60,000 nucleotides of DNA from Antedon mediterranea (Eukaryota; Echinodermata; Crinoidea; Comatulida; Antedonidae): the NCBI RefSeq assembly GCF_964355755.1, contig NC_092675.1, positions 8,034,312-8,094,311 of the forward strand, read 5' to 3'. The position numbers were made by a program, and so were the translations under genes. The notes beneath the pieces were generated by a model. The model made no database searches, was not told the origin of the DNA, and worked only from the letters and a program-made list of their open reading frames with translations. Below are positions 1 through 26,100 of the stretch, one piece after another (the first letter of the stretch is position 1; each line of letters opens with the position of its first letter).

Positions 1-43
1 GTCTACGTCCTTGCGTTACGTCCTAATGGACGCAAAGCTTTAA
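1..43. mobile_element. Truncated AGCTTGG-family MITE at the window edge
   Basis: ACGTCCTTGCGTTACGTCC and the ending AAAGCTTTA match the right part of the copy at 26273. The rest lies outside the window. Confidence 0.5.
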
Positions 44-136
44 TATGCGAGAATACACACTTAAAGTACGACTAATATCATTTGTTTTTATCTTTTTCAA
101 TAAAAATAGTAAATACAATTTTGTTTGTATCAACAG

Positions 137-13746
<13,610 letters not shown>

Positions 13747-13811
13747 TATCGTTAGATAGTTATGGAGTTTATGTAATGTTCACGAAGATAATGTTAGTGT
13801 TCACAGCTTTT

Positions 13812-13817
13812 AATAAA
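13812..13817 (+). terminator. Polyadenylation signal of gene A
   Basis: AATAAA lies 66 bases past the stop codon of gene A, the first such hexamer downstream. A 3' UTR of roughly 80-100 bases is inferred. Confidence 0.6.
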
Positions 13818-14507
13818 GAAGGCCATGATGGTGACGGTATAGAATGACAATTCAGTTATAACTCTAATATTTTATTTAATGGCGTTTGTATTTTTATTTA
13901 ATGGCTACAGTAATTATATTTAATGGTTTGCTATTTGTTATATTTATTTTTGTTTGGTATCCGGTAGTCTATTGAACTGTGTTTTATGGCTATTATAAAG
14001 TGTGCTGCTGTGATTTATCGCAGTCTAATTTGATTATTGGTGCTATATATAGTTTAAATGTTTTCCTTTACTTTCTAGACTATACCGTGTAAATTTCCTG
14101 ATTAGGCTACTTCCATTGCTTCGGGATATTTATTTCAATATTATTATTTTTAAGTTCAAAATTATATGGTGATTAATAATAATGTTGTAGCTCTAAAATT
14201 GTTTTATTTATATACATAACTAATTTTATACAACTTATGTTCGAATAATAAAATATTCATAACAAATTGAAATGTTGTTCAATGACATTATTTGATGTTG
14301 GTGTAGGACTAGGATATATTTTGCAATAGTTTAAGAGGCAGGGATTAGTATCAGCAGCATGCCGATAGAACAGTTTCTAAGACATGAGATAGTTATTGCA
14401 ATAATGATGACAATGACAAGGACAAGACATTGAGGAGGAAGATATGACAAAGTTGATGATAATAAAGTTTGTCAAACAATTATCCCCTTCGTACACGGAC
14501 GTAATTT

Positions 14508-14646
14508 GTTTTCGTACATAAGTTGGAGACATTAGTGAATTGTAGTTAGATCAATTCATACGTCACATCTTATGGATATGACTAATGAATATTCATGTTT
14601 TATTTTTTGACGTTTCATGATGACGCCCCCAACATATGTACGAAAA
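14508..14646. mobile_element. Short inverted-repeat element (MITE-like)
   Basis: TTTTCGTACATAAGTTGG at the left and CCAACATATGTACGAAAA at the right are inverted copies with one mismatch. A rearranged piece of the same family occurs at about 41697-41760 (TTCGTACATAAGTTGGGG, ATGAAACGTCA). No target duplication was identified. Confidence 0.5.
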
Positions 14647-15704
14647 GAAAATAGCTACACGGAAAATTACCCTCTGGACAGCCTCTTAGGATAATTACCC
14701 CAGGACAAATGGAAAATGGCAAAAATATTACCTTTTCTAAAATGTAATTATTATGCCATAATATCATATCATTGATGACGTCATACCGGTCATTGCAATG
14801 CAAACGTTTTCGATAAGTCATACTTTAATTTTCTTTCTTTTCATTTTCTTATTTTCTCCGACAACGTGACTGAAACAAATTGATTGATTACTTAATGAAA
14901 GTAAACAACTAAAGTTTCACTTTTAAAATTAAGACGTCACAAATTAATAGGTCAAGGATAACATTGTAGGACGTGCAGACATTACTGCGTAGCCTATCCA
15001 TACCTACTGTACTATACTTTGTTGATTTCTCACATTAGGTCTCGATGAATTTTACTTGTGACGTTCATTATCACATGTATAACTATAACGTAAACAAAAT
15101 GTAATAATCTTCCCACATCTTACATCAGTATGCATTTATATTATATATCATTTAGGCCTATACAAAATATCTCCACCTTATTCAATCTATTTGATATGCA
15201 GTCAAATTAATTCCATCATAACTTAAGTACTGTGTTCTAGTTAGATGCAAACAATAACTAATATGGTTGTTTTCTACACCAACAGTATAGTTAAAATGTA
15301 AAAAAAAAGTAGGCCTACTTTAACACAACTAGTAACTGCTGTCCGTTGATTAAACAAGCTACCCGGATGTCGTTTACAAATTAATTGATTTATAAACCCC
15401 TGGATCTAGTTGATCTTTACTAGGAAAAATCAACGCGCAGCCTCATATACATATTCGTATTTGTATGATTTTCAAAAAAACATAATGTATTATATTATAA
15501 TTATATAAATGTATGTATAATGTAATGTATTTATGTGGTTTCTTATTTAGTAGGAAATTAAGCTTTATTTACATGACTTACATGACAATATATCAAATGT
15601 AAACAATTCTGACTTTAAACAATATATGAAAGAGAGTCAATCCCAATCCATCCATATATCCATAAGAGGTCATTGAAATAAATAGTCAAATCAAAAATTC
15701 AAAT

Positions 15705-17370
15705 TCAGAAGGTGTTGATAACTTAAGTTATCGTATTCTAAAACATATTATTGCTGCTGTGGCATCTCCTCTTGTACATATCTTTAACCTCTCTCTTGAG
15801 ACAGGCATGGTCCCTGATAGTATGAAAGTAGCTAGAGTAGTTCCAATTTTTAAATCGGGCAATAAAAGTGACGTCAGTAATTATAGGCCGATCTCTATTC
15901 TGCCTACCGCTTCAAAAATTGTTGAAAAAATTGTTCAAATTAGAGTAAATAATTATATCACAAAGTTTAACATCAGGCACAATATGGTTTCAGAAAAAAC
16001 AGTTCTACTTTTATGGCCATTATAGATCTGGTTGAACGAATAACTGATGCGCTTGATAAGAAAGAAAATACCATCGGAATATTTATTGATTTGTCAAAAC
16101 CTTTTGACACTATGGAACGCCGTTTACGCAACATTTCGATGATATGAATTTTATGACGGGTTATGTGAATGAAATGCATCGATATGAATTGAATGGCGCA
16201 ATATATGAATGAAATGTTTTGAATTGAATGCTTTGAATTGAATATTTTGAATGAAATGTTTTGAATAAAATGTTTTGAATGATATGTTTTGAATGAAATG
16301 TTTTGAATGAAATGTTTTGAAATTTACTGTCTTGAATGTTGCGTAAACGGCGTTCCATATGACACCATCAACCATGATATTCTTCTAAAAAAATTGGAAC
16401 ACTATGGCATAAGAGGTACGGCACTTACATGGTTTAGAAACTATATTAGTGGAAGGAAACAATTTACGTCTATTGATAACACAAGTTCGTGTTTGATGGA
16501 TATAAATTGCGGTGTACCACTGGGTTCTATTCTTGGGCCTCTACTTTTTATTTTGTACATTAACGATATATTTAATTGCTCAAACAAACATATCTGCATC
16601 TCACGAAAACTTGGATACGCTCATAGAGCTAGTTTTAACTAGCATATGTAGGCATACTATATAAAGTAAGACATTTTTTACCAACCAATGCTCTCTGGAC
16701 AATGTACAAATCAGTCATTGAACCAGTATTAAGTTATTGCAACATGATATGGTGTAGTACATTTCCAAGTTATCTAGATGAGTTATTTAAGCTTCAGAAA
16801 AGGGCATTACGAGCTTTAACATGGTCAAAGTTTAATGATTCAATGACTGAATGTTTCTATAAATTGAAACTTCTTAAAATTGCGGATATCAATAAGTACC
16901 AAATTGGGCTTTTCATGTACAATGTTATTACTAATCAGGACGTGTGTTTTTCATCACTATTTATAAAAAATGCTTCTTGCCATAATCATAATACAAGATC
17001 TAAGGACAAAATGAGACTCAGAAAACGTAATCGTACTTATACTAGTTTTACTGTGTCATGTGTGGGACCCAAATTGTGGAATGACTTGAATTACGAACTA
17101 CAAAGTACCAACTCATTAAATATATTTAAATCATTGCTGAAAGATCATTTATTATTATTTTACAAATAATTAAAAAAAATACTTGTTGCAGGATTTAGCT
17201 TTTATTATTATTTAAGTATTCGTTTTTAGGCTAGTTAGGGACGTACGTATGGGGACACAACTTATCAAGCTCTTTTGAGTGTTTATGTGTTTCCGTTTCA
17301 TCTTATATTATGTATTATATTGTTGTATTTTTTTATGTTTGATGAATAAAGAATTTGAATTGAATTGGTT
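15705..17370 (+). pseudogene. Jockey/CR1-like non-LTR retrotransposon, reverse transcriptase remnant
   Basis: Three stretches are recognisable. From about 15705: P-x-x-V-x-x-I-F-N-x-S-L-x-x-G and V-x-P-I-F-K-S-G...N-Y-R-P-I-S (RT core). Around 15975-16110, in another frame: YGFRKNSST and F-I-D-L-S-K-P-F-D-T. From 16360: N-H-D-I-L-L-K-K-L...G-V-P-L-G-S-I-L-G-P-L-L-F. From 16702: the C-terminal region (Y-K-S-V-I-E-P-V-L-S-Y-C). The catalytic YADD segment is missing: after N-D-I-F-N-C-S-N the frame drifts and resumes beyond it, so there is a deletion. There is one frameshift near 15978 and a MITE inserted at 16111. The 3' end is a TTGAATTGAATTG tail near 17355. It is dead and 5'-truncated. Confidence 0.88.
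16111..16359. mobile_element. 249-bp MITE inside the reverse transcriptase, with 25-bp perfect TIRs
   Basis: Positions 16111-16135 and 16335-16359 are perfect inverted copies beginning TATGGAACGCCGTTTACG. TGACAC flanks on both sides (16105-16110 and 16360-16365) as a 6-bp target duplication. Removing the insert and one flank restores the reading F-D-T-I-N-H-D of the host RT. The interior is a run of GAATGAAATGTTTT-type repeats of about 14-18 bases. No ORF. Confidence 0.9.
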
Positions 17371-18750
17371 GTCTTTCAAATATTAACTTAACGTAACATT
17401 CTAATTAATGATCTCTCACAAATCCACAATCGAACCCTTTCTTTCGATTTGGAAGAGCTAACACACTAACCATTCTGTCAAACAGCTGGCTTAGGCCTAC
17501 AGAAAAGCGTTGAAATAACGTATTTGAAAAAGAGAGGCATGTGTTTTACATAACATTTTATGAATATGTAATTAGTTTATTTTCAACATTTATTTTCTGT
17601 GAAAGATATTGTTGTATGTATAGCCATGTTGACAATGAAAACAGTCTCTCACGCGTTAGGCTTGATTCGTCATTCCGGTAAAAACGCGTAGTGACCGCGC
17701 AGAGTCACTGAAGTATATTAGCAGACAAGAAACTGTATTATACCTTTTGAGAGTTGGCCGATTAAAGCATCGTAATTATTATAAATAATATGCCACAGAC
17801 CAACAAATCTTGTCCTAATGTCCTTCTCTAATTAATCTTATTAGTTTATTTATAAATATCCTAGGACTGCATACTTGACAAACCTTCTTGAATAATCTAA
17901 GTTGAGTATTAAAACATAATCTAATTTATTGAAACAATGAATTATATATAGGCCTATCATTGATTTTTAGATTAATCTGGTAAGTTGGGCGTTTGCCACT
18001 TGAGTTAATTCACAAAAATAACACTTATTCACTGTGGCCTATATATAACTATTACTACCTCCTACTACATTCAATTAGATTATGTCAGCGAAAGTTCTTA
18101 ATAAATGTATGGAGCAATATAATATAAATAAATGTACAGTATAAATATTATAAATGTCAACGTTGTAGGCCCTATTACTATAAAATATACAATGGATCGA
18201 TCAAGAGAATCGAAATACAGCTTGCTTGAACCACAAAAACCGTATCCTCTTTAAAAAAAAACATTCCACTGATATGCTGCAGCGGCCCTAATTTAATATG
18301 CATGGCGAATCGAACGCTTGTTATGTTATAAAATATCTATAAATTGTATCTAATGGTACTATTCAACACTGTTTGTATATTGTTTTAATAAGTATCAATC
18401 CTATATAGGTCATACTAGGAATTAATACTATTTGACCTAATTATGAAGGACAATCAATCCTATGGGATGACCATCGGAAATCACTTATGCGGCTTTTACC
18501 ACTGCTTCCTGTACGAATTGTGGATTTATGCTAATCCGATATCTTTATTCCTTCAGCTTAAGATTATTATTATTCATTAAACATAGCACCTCCTACTTAT
18601 ATAATTCCTCTAAAATGACTTAATGTTAATATTTTGAATATAATACAGCTTCGTCTATTCCGGATTTAGCGTATTCCATTATTTACGGAATTATTATTAT
18701 GGTTACGTCACAACCATAAGTAGGCCTACTTATTTTTTATACAGCATGTA

Positions 18751-18970
18751 TGATTAACTTTTATTTATGAAAATAAAATATCTTTTTTGAAATTATTAAC
18801 CAGTTACATCATTGCAAACACTTTAGACAAATACATATTGTATAGACAAATTTTATAAAGTATGTCACTATGATTAAGTTTTATTTATGAAAATAAAATA
18901 TGTTTTTTGAAATTATTAACCAGTTACATCATTGCAAACACTTTACACAAATACATATTGCATAGACAAA
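18751..18970. repeat. Direct tandem duplication, period 120 bases
   Basis: TGATTAACTTTTATTTATG at 18751 recurs as TGATTAAGTTTTATTTATG at 18871. The next ~85 bases match almost exactly. Confidence 0.85.
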
Positions 18971-18984
18971 TTTGCTTTGTTTCA

Positions 18985-19365
18985 CTTTGCCATTGGTTAT
19001 TCCTTTCAACAAACATTAAATAATAATACTCAATTTTCCACATATTTCCCCGTGCATGGGAGGGAATACCGGAAGAAAATAAGAGATTCATTCATTTTAA
19101 ATACAGGTATTAAGACTTTTATAAACAAGCTTAAAATGTATTGTAAGTAGGATTATTCTATTTATTGATGATTTTTAATGATATTGCAATATATTTCATG
19201 CACTTATAATAATCAGTGCAATTGGAGACCTACTAGAAAATGATTAAGTTCGCTTTTTAGGAATCCTGACTCTGCCTGGTTTTGTATGATGTGTTCTTGT
19301 TCTTTGTCGAGGTTTTTTTATATTGTATTTTTATGGAGACAAAATAAATGAAATTAAATGCAACA
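18985..19365 (+). repeat. Possible 3' end of a non-LTR retrotransposon
   Basis: A short open stretch ending near 19149 (I-R-D-S...T-F-I-N-K-L-K-M-Y) resembles the extreme C terminus of Jockey-like RT proteins. It is followed by a T-rich trailer ending in GAGACAAAATAAATGAAATT. The assignment is weak and rests on pattern memory only. Confidence 0.3.
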
Positions 19366-20129
19366 CAAGGAAGAGAAGTGATGAGGAACATTACAAAAAC
19401 AAATTTGATTACAAATTAGGAAAATTAAGAAACATCGGTATATTTATAAATCAATGAATCAATCTACATATCGATTATCAATGTTATTGTAATGTTTAAG
19501 CTAATATTCAATTAATTGTCTGTGATTTTAGTATATAATATATTGTATTAGAATTAAAACCGATGAATATCTACAATATAATAAATTTAAATTAAATCAA
19601 ACGGCAAATTACTGGAAAAAAAATACATTCTTAAACTCAAAATAAAATTAAAAAAAAAACATATAAAGCGTCAACATGAATAAATAAATATAATAAAACA
19701 AATAAACATAGCCTAAACGATTATCTGTGTTTGAATTTATTGGAAAATATTTGTAAACTTTACGTCACGAATGGACATGGCTAAATTTGATGACATTTCA
19801 ATTTAGATAATTTGTTGTGTCCGGATATTTGCCTAAACAGGAAATGTTGAGCCATACAAGGGGACAAATCTCCTTGGACATTAATCGCTTTCTGAAAAAA
19901 TTTGTTTTCATAATTAAGAATCCCTAAACATATCATAAACCGCATAATGCAATGTAATCTAATAATCATTCACTATAACAAATTCTTGCATCTGATTGGT
20001 TATCGAGGAAGTTGTTTTGTGCCAATCAACTGCAGGCTTCCCAGAAGAAAGTTTGCAAAGTTAAGACATCAGGTAGGAATCATCTTTGTGTCCTGTTTCA
20101 AGTCAAGGCCAGGGTCGTCGATGTATGTT

Positions 20130-20139
20130 TATAAGAAGG
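20130..20139 (+). promoter_or_regulatory. Putative TATA box of gene B
   Basis: TATAAGAAGG lies 70 bases upstream of the gene B start codon and resembles the TATAAAAGGAGCC motifs of genes C and D. Transcription would start near 20160. Confidence 0.5.
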
Positions 20140-20199
20140 TACGATGCCTAGCCTCAAACCAAACGAGAGATTTGAGTCTATCAGGCCGGTCGAAAAATA

Positions 20200-23100
20200 A
20201 TGAAAATGATGTTATACCTCAAACACAGTCCGGTCTTTTTATGTGCAATATTTGCTGTTATCAGCGCTGTAAACGCCCAGTTTAATACATTCGCTCCGAT
20301 TGAACAAGGTGAGTTATATTGTCTATCTTTTTAATAACATATACAATATGTATATTGGTTCAAATTAAAGAATGGAAAATTCGGTAATAGAAATTAGAAA
20401 AGCAAATTTCATTTGTAACCGTATCATTGCCTTGCATTTCTATATCTTTTATCTTCGTTTTATTATATTCCTTAGAGCATCTTACGGGCTGGTTTAACCG
20501 AGATAGTCCGACAGGTGAAGGTGATTTTGAAACATTAGAAGATCTTAAAAGGGTAAGATTACATATATTATATAATATTTATATAAACGTAAATAATATA
20601 ATATATGTGACGTGAAATACGTACAAATCAGTTATAGGCAACTGAAAAGATTTTGAGACAGTGAATGTGAATAATTATGTGATATATAGGCCTACAACTA
20701 GACAAATACCGTTGCCCTACGATAATTTGATATCCTTTATTTAATTATATGATTGGTTCTATCTATCTGACAAAAAAATATTTTTTCCACTGACAATAAT
20801 TATACTGAAGTTCAAACACAATTATTAGAAATTAAGTACAAATTGTCTGGTCTTTACAGGAAAATCCTTTTCTGTTATGCGACTTTCCATTTGGAATCGA
20901 GTGTCAAACTACATCTGGAGTTCCGTACACTGCCACAGGACAGGTCGTGAAATGCGAAGCATCAACTGGCTTGATTTGTCGAAATTCTGAACAAAAACCA
21001 GGAGAAAGTTGCCTTGACTACCGCGTGCGATTTAGATGCTCACATCCAATCGGTAAGTAATATTAGGCCTATTTGTAATTATATAAATTATCGAATTGTA
21101 ATTAAACGTTTTCAGTTCTTTTTTTCTAAAAATATTTACATCGATTTTTTGTCTACTATAATCATAAACTTCGTCTCCTCAATGCAAATCGAAACATTTA
21201 TTTTCCTTCTTGAATAAAAAAAGACACTTCGAAAACATTTAAAATTTTATAAAGAAACAAATAATTATTATCATATATAAAATAATTCTTCTGTAACGGC
21301 AATCTGTTAAATACTTAGTTACTGTATTGTTGAACTATGTTGTTAGGGATCAAATGAAATAAAATGAATATACTATGTATCAATATTTGTTTCATGATAG
21401 ATGAATGTGCTTCGAATCCTTGTCAGAATGGAGCTACGTGTCGTGATAGAACGAATGCCTTCCAGTGCATTTGTCCTAAAGGATATGAAGGAGAAAGATG
21501 CGAAATAAGTAAGGTTCAATATTCCATTTGAGTTACGATTGTTTATTATAATAATTAATCTGCTATACATTTAACTCGTCTGAATATAGGTCTGGGTAGT
21601 AGCTAATTATTAAGAAGGCAATACTAATCTACAGTATATTAACATTTCCAAGTTGTTTCAAAATTTCAGCTCTAAATTTGTGCCAATACAATTCTACAGG
21701 CTGCTTTTTAAAATTCTATTTACGTTATAACTTATCAATTTTATTTTAGATATAAATGATTGTGAACCGAACCCATGTCAAAATGGTGGAAAATGTATCG
21801 ATGCCGTATCAGCTTACAAATGTATTTGTGCCAAAGGCTACGATGGAACACATTGCGAGAGAGGTGAGTTTCAAATACCAGTGCTAATGATAAAGACAGG
21901 TTCTATACGAATTTGACATAGAGAGAGATACGGTACTGATTATCGGAAATATAATGCCTAAAAATGACTAGTTTTGTTTAAAAGCCATGTAAATATTCTC
22001 ATAAACATGCATAGGTCTTTTAAAAATAAACAACCATTTTCGTTAATTCACTCAATTTATTAGGAAAAAAACCCAGGAAATCTCACTCTTCTTCGGAAAA
22101 AACAATGTATTTTTTTATATAAGTTATTTAAGAAAAGAAAGAAAACACTGCTAGTAAGGTTGAACATTATTGCATTGTATTGGAAACAGAGAAAAGATAA
22201 TCAAAGTAAAACATCTTTAATCAACAAAAAAATAATGTTATATCTTTGTTTTTGCCTTTATTTTAGACATTAATGAATGTATCGGTAATCGTTGTGAAAA
22301 CGGAGCTACGTGCAAAGACGTTGTTTATGGATATGTCTGCTTTTGTGCATCAGGATATGCGGGTTTATTCTGTGAAGAAAGTGAGTAACTTTAACTGACA
22401 ACAATGACCATTGACACGCGCGCTGGGTAATCTAGAGATTGAGACCCTTAGGCTTACTTTTGAATGAAGTGTTCTATATCTAGCCTATGTAGGTCTAACC
22501 ACTGGTTGATGTTTAACAATTCTGCCCATAAGAATCTAGATGTTGTTTAATATTAGGATTATTTACTGGTGCTTTAAATCCGCCTACCGGTACCGTATCC
22601 ATACTGATAACGTTTTGGTAGAGGAGTTACACACTCCAGCTTTTGCCAAATTAAGATAATTAAGACTCGTTTGATGCATTGGCTTACTTAATAAATTGTT
22701 ATAAATTATCTTTTAGATATAAATGATTGCGTGCCACAACCATGTCTGAATAATGGAAAGTGCCAAGATTTAATTAATGGATACAAGTGTTGGTGTGAGC
22801 CTGGCTACACTGGAGTAAACTGTGGAACAGGTAAAATTAAAAACCAAATTTCGTTTATTTTACGTTCTACCGTTTTAACAAAATTGTCACAAATGTAAAA
22901 CTAGAAAACGGTTGGTAACGTATTGGTCATGTCAGACAGAAATGTCAGTCTCTCTCCATCCATCTGCCAAATATTTTCAATCTGTCCCAGCATCATATTA
23001 TCGTCTAGAAATAATATAACCTTAATTCGTTTATTCGTTCCAATTTTAGACTATATAAGGCATACAATTAGATATTTTTATCATTTCAGATATTGATGAA

Positions 23101-26100
23101 TGCAACCCAGATCCTTGTTTGGCCGGCACATGCGTTGACGGTATAAATGGATACACATGCGACTGTTCGACTGGATTCAGAGGCGATATCTGTCAAATAA
23201 GTAAGTATGCCGGGTTGGTTTTTGTTTGTTTTTTCATGTTAAACTCATTCATTAATTACATCATAATAAGTTAAAAGTGTGTATATTTAGAATAATCGCA
23301 CCCTACTACTTGCACAGATCTTGGAAAACACAGCGCTTTGAAACCTTTGTCTCTTGCACTTTATAAATGTTATTTATTATTATTATTATTATTATATCAA
23401 CTCAATATTTAATTATCTATTTAGATGAAGACGACTGCAACCCAAATCCATGCGTATACGGATCATGCATTGATGGTGTCGGAGACTATTTCTGCGCATG
23501 TCAAGCAGGATTTGAAGGGAAAAATTGTGACATAAGTAAGTACAATTTTAAAGAAGTTGTATGAGAGAAGATAGCATTTATTCTTTTTTAACTATTTGGT
23601 TTGGTTGTATAATACTTCGTAAGGTGTAGTTTACACTATTATCTTATTCTTATTATCATAATCTAGACACGGATGATTGTAGCCCTACAGCGTGTATGAA
23701 TGGGGGAACGTGTCAAGATGGTGTCAATACTTACACCTGTATATGTCCACCTGGATACCAAGGACTAATCTGTGAAATCGGTAAGTTGCTTTTTAAAATT
23801 CATTCTGTAATTATGTATATTTAAGCAAATGTTGCAAACTTTGGATTGAAGAATTATTTAACAGTAATCGCAGCTTGTGTGGACATGCACAACAAACAGT
23901 AGAAGAAATAGACTTAGTGATTAACGTACTCTCAATTTCCAGGGTTCAATCCTGACCTAGTACCGGGGTTGTAACTCACGACTCTTTCAACTTCACACTC
24001 TAATCCTCGAGTGAGACTTAGTTTATAAGCACGATACATTCTAATATTTTAACCATTAATAATTGATGAGTTACTCGCTGTTTGATGCGTAAAAAAAAAA
24101 TCATATTTATAGAATGAAGCAGTTGAGTGAAATATAAAAGTTTCTTAGAAACAAAAGACAAACATTTCTTTATCTATTTTATTATTCTATGTTTTTGTAT
24201 GTTTCTTTATTTTCTATGAGATTATATCTTTATCGATAATGCTATAATTACAATGACATTATACAATGTTTATTTCTCTCAGATATTAACGAGTGTAACC
24301 CGGAACCTTGTCAAAATAAAGGAGTTTGTGTAAACAGTATCAATGCCTACTACTGCATATGTCCACCTGGGTATATCGGTATCAACTGCGAAATTAGTAA
24401 GAATAAAACTATTATTTATAATAAAACAAATCTTACCATATAAAGAAGTGTTGTCTAAAAATATTATTTACCTGATAAAACCGTAATGGAAAGAAAAAAT
24501 ATAGTCAACCGGAAACCGGAATCTTTATTTCTCATGTTTTTGTAGATAAAGAATTTTGTAATATCTCTGTTTTACCCTCTAATTGAATTGTATAATTGAA
24601 TATATGTTATATTTTAGATGTTGACGACTGTGTCGGAGATCCGTGTAAAAATGGCGCAACGTGTGTTGATCGTATTGGTGACTACAGATGTGAATGTCCA
24701 ACTGGCTACACAGGAAAAACTTGTGAAATTCGTAAGTGTAATATAATTTATTTTGTAAAGCTTGGTTCTCACTAGCACGCAACGCAAGGACGTAAAACGC
24801 AACGAAAGCGAATTGACCAATCAAACGCTAGGTTTTCTAACTGTTGCTTGCGATTGGTAAATTCGTTTGCGTTGCGGCATATTTCCTTGTGTTGCATCCT
24901 AGTGAGAACCAAGCTTAAGACAGTATGGGTTTTTAAAATACAAATATGATTCTTAATTCGTGGTAATTTGTAGGCGTATTATTCACATACTATCACATGG
25001 GTTATTTTCTTTATTAGCTATCAACGAATGCGCATCATACCCATGTCTGAATGGAGCAACGTGCTTTGATTTTATTGGCTATTATGAGTGTAAATGTAAT
25101 CCAGGATACACTGGTGTCAATTGCGACCAGAGTAAGTATTGCTTATTAATTACTGAATAATAACTGATTATCCTATGTCATCCCAGAAACGAGTATATAA
25201 TAATTTACAATTTGACTTGCGATTGTCAGTTAGAATCTGTTTGGTGACAGCTGCTGGCTGGCTGGCTTTGTGGTCATATTAATCTTCTGTAGTTGTTCGT
25301 TGTTGGCATATCTATCTATATTTCACCTATATTGTATCGCGTATGTTAATTATATTATCTGCTATAAGTTGAATTTATATTATTTTCAGATGTAAATGAA
25401 TGTGAACCAAACCCTTGCTTAAACGGAGGAATTTGTCTTGACAAAGTCAACGATTATAAATGTCTTTGTTTAAATGGTTACACAGGCAAGAACTGCGACA
25501 TCGGTACGTATTTTTTTTTTGTCAGGAAGACTTTAGGAGAGTTCAAGCCTGTTCTTTTAAAATGTTATAGCCTATAATTATTGTTGTATGGAGGAGAACG
25601 CCATTTCCCACTTCCTATCCACCTCTAGTGTCCGTTTCTGACATCCATGGGGTTTGTTTAAATTGATTGAAATCTATTTTATTTCAGATACAGACGAGTG
25701 CCGCTCAGACCCTTGTGAAAACGGCGGGACTTGCGCTCAGAGTCCAAACGGAGGCTACATATGTACATGCATTCCTGGCTACATTGGTGACAGATGTGAG
25801 ACTGGTAAGTTATCAATAAATATCTAAACAATAATATTACACATCCATATGACTAATCGAAAAATAGTGTTAGTAGTAAAACTATAATACATTGACAGAT
25901 ATTATTAATCTCACAGATATAAATGAGTGCGACAGCAACCCTTGCCAGAACGGAGCTACATGCATTAATTTGCTAAACATGTTTTGGTGCAACTGCGCCC
26001 CTGGTTACCAAGGATACACGTGTGACCAAGGTACGAACGCTGATTTCATTCACCCAAAATATGTTGTAATGTCGTAATCAGGCATCATGTTTAATTTTGA

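Larger units (their letters stand above)
13747..15704. other. Intergenic region after gene A
   Basis: AT-rich, no convincing coding exon on either strand. It holds the gene A 3' UTR, a small inverted-repeat element at 14508-14646 and scattered TAGGCCTA palindromes. Confidence 0.6.
17371..20129. other. Intergenic region upstream of gene B
   Basis: AT-rich. Contains a 120-bp tandem duplication at 18751-18970 and a possible retroelement 3' end at about 18960-19365. Otherwise nothing could be recognised. Confidence 0.55.

Noticed and set aside
15973-16375. Minus-strand F-K-T-F-H-S-K-H repeat protein
   Set aside because: It is the translation of the minisatellite inside the 249-bp MITE.
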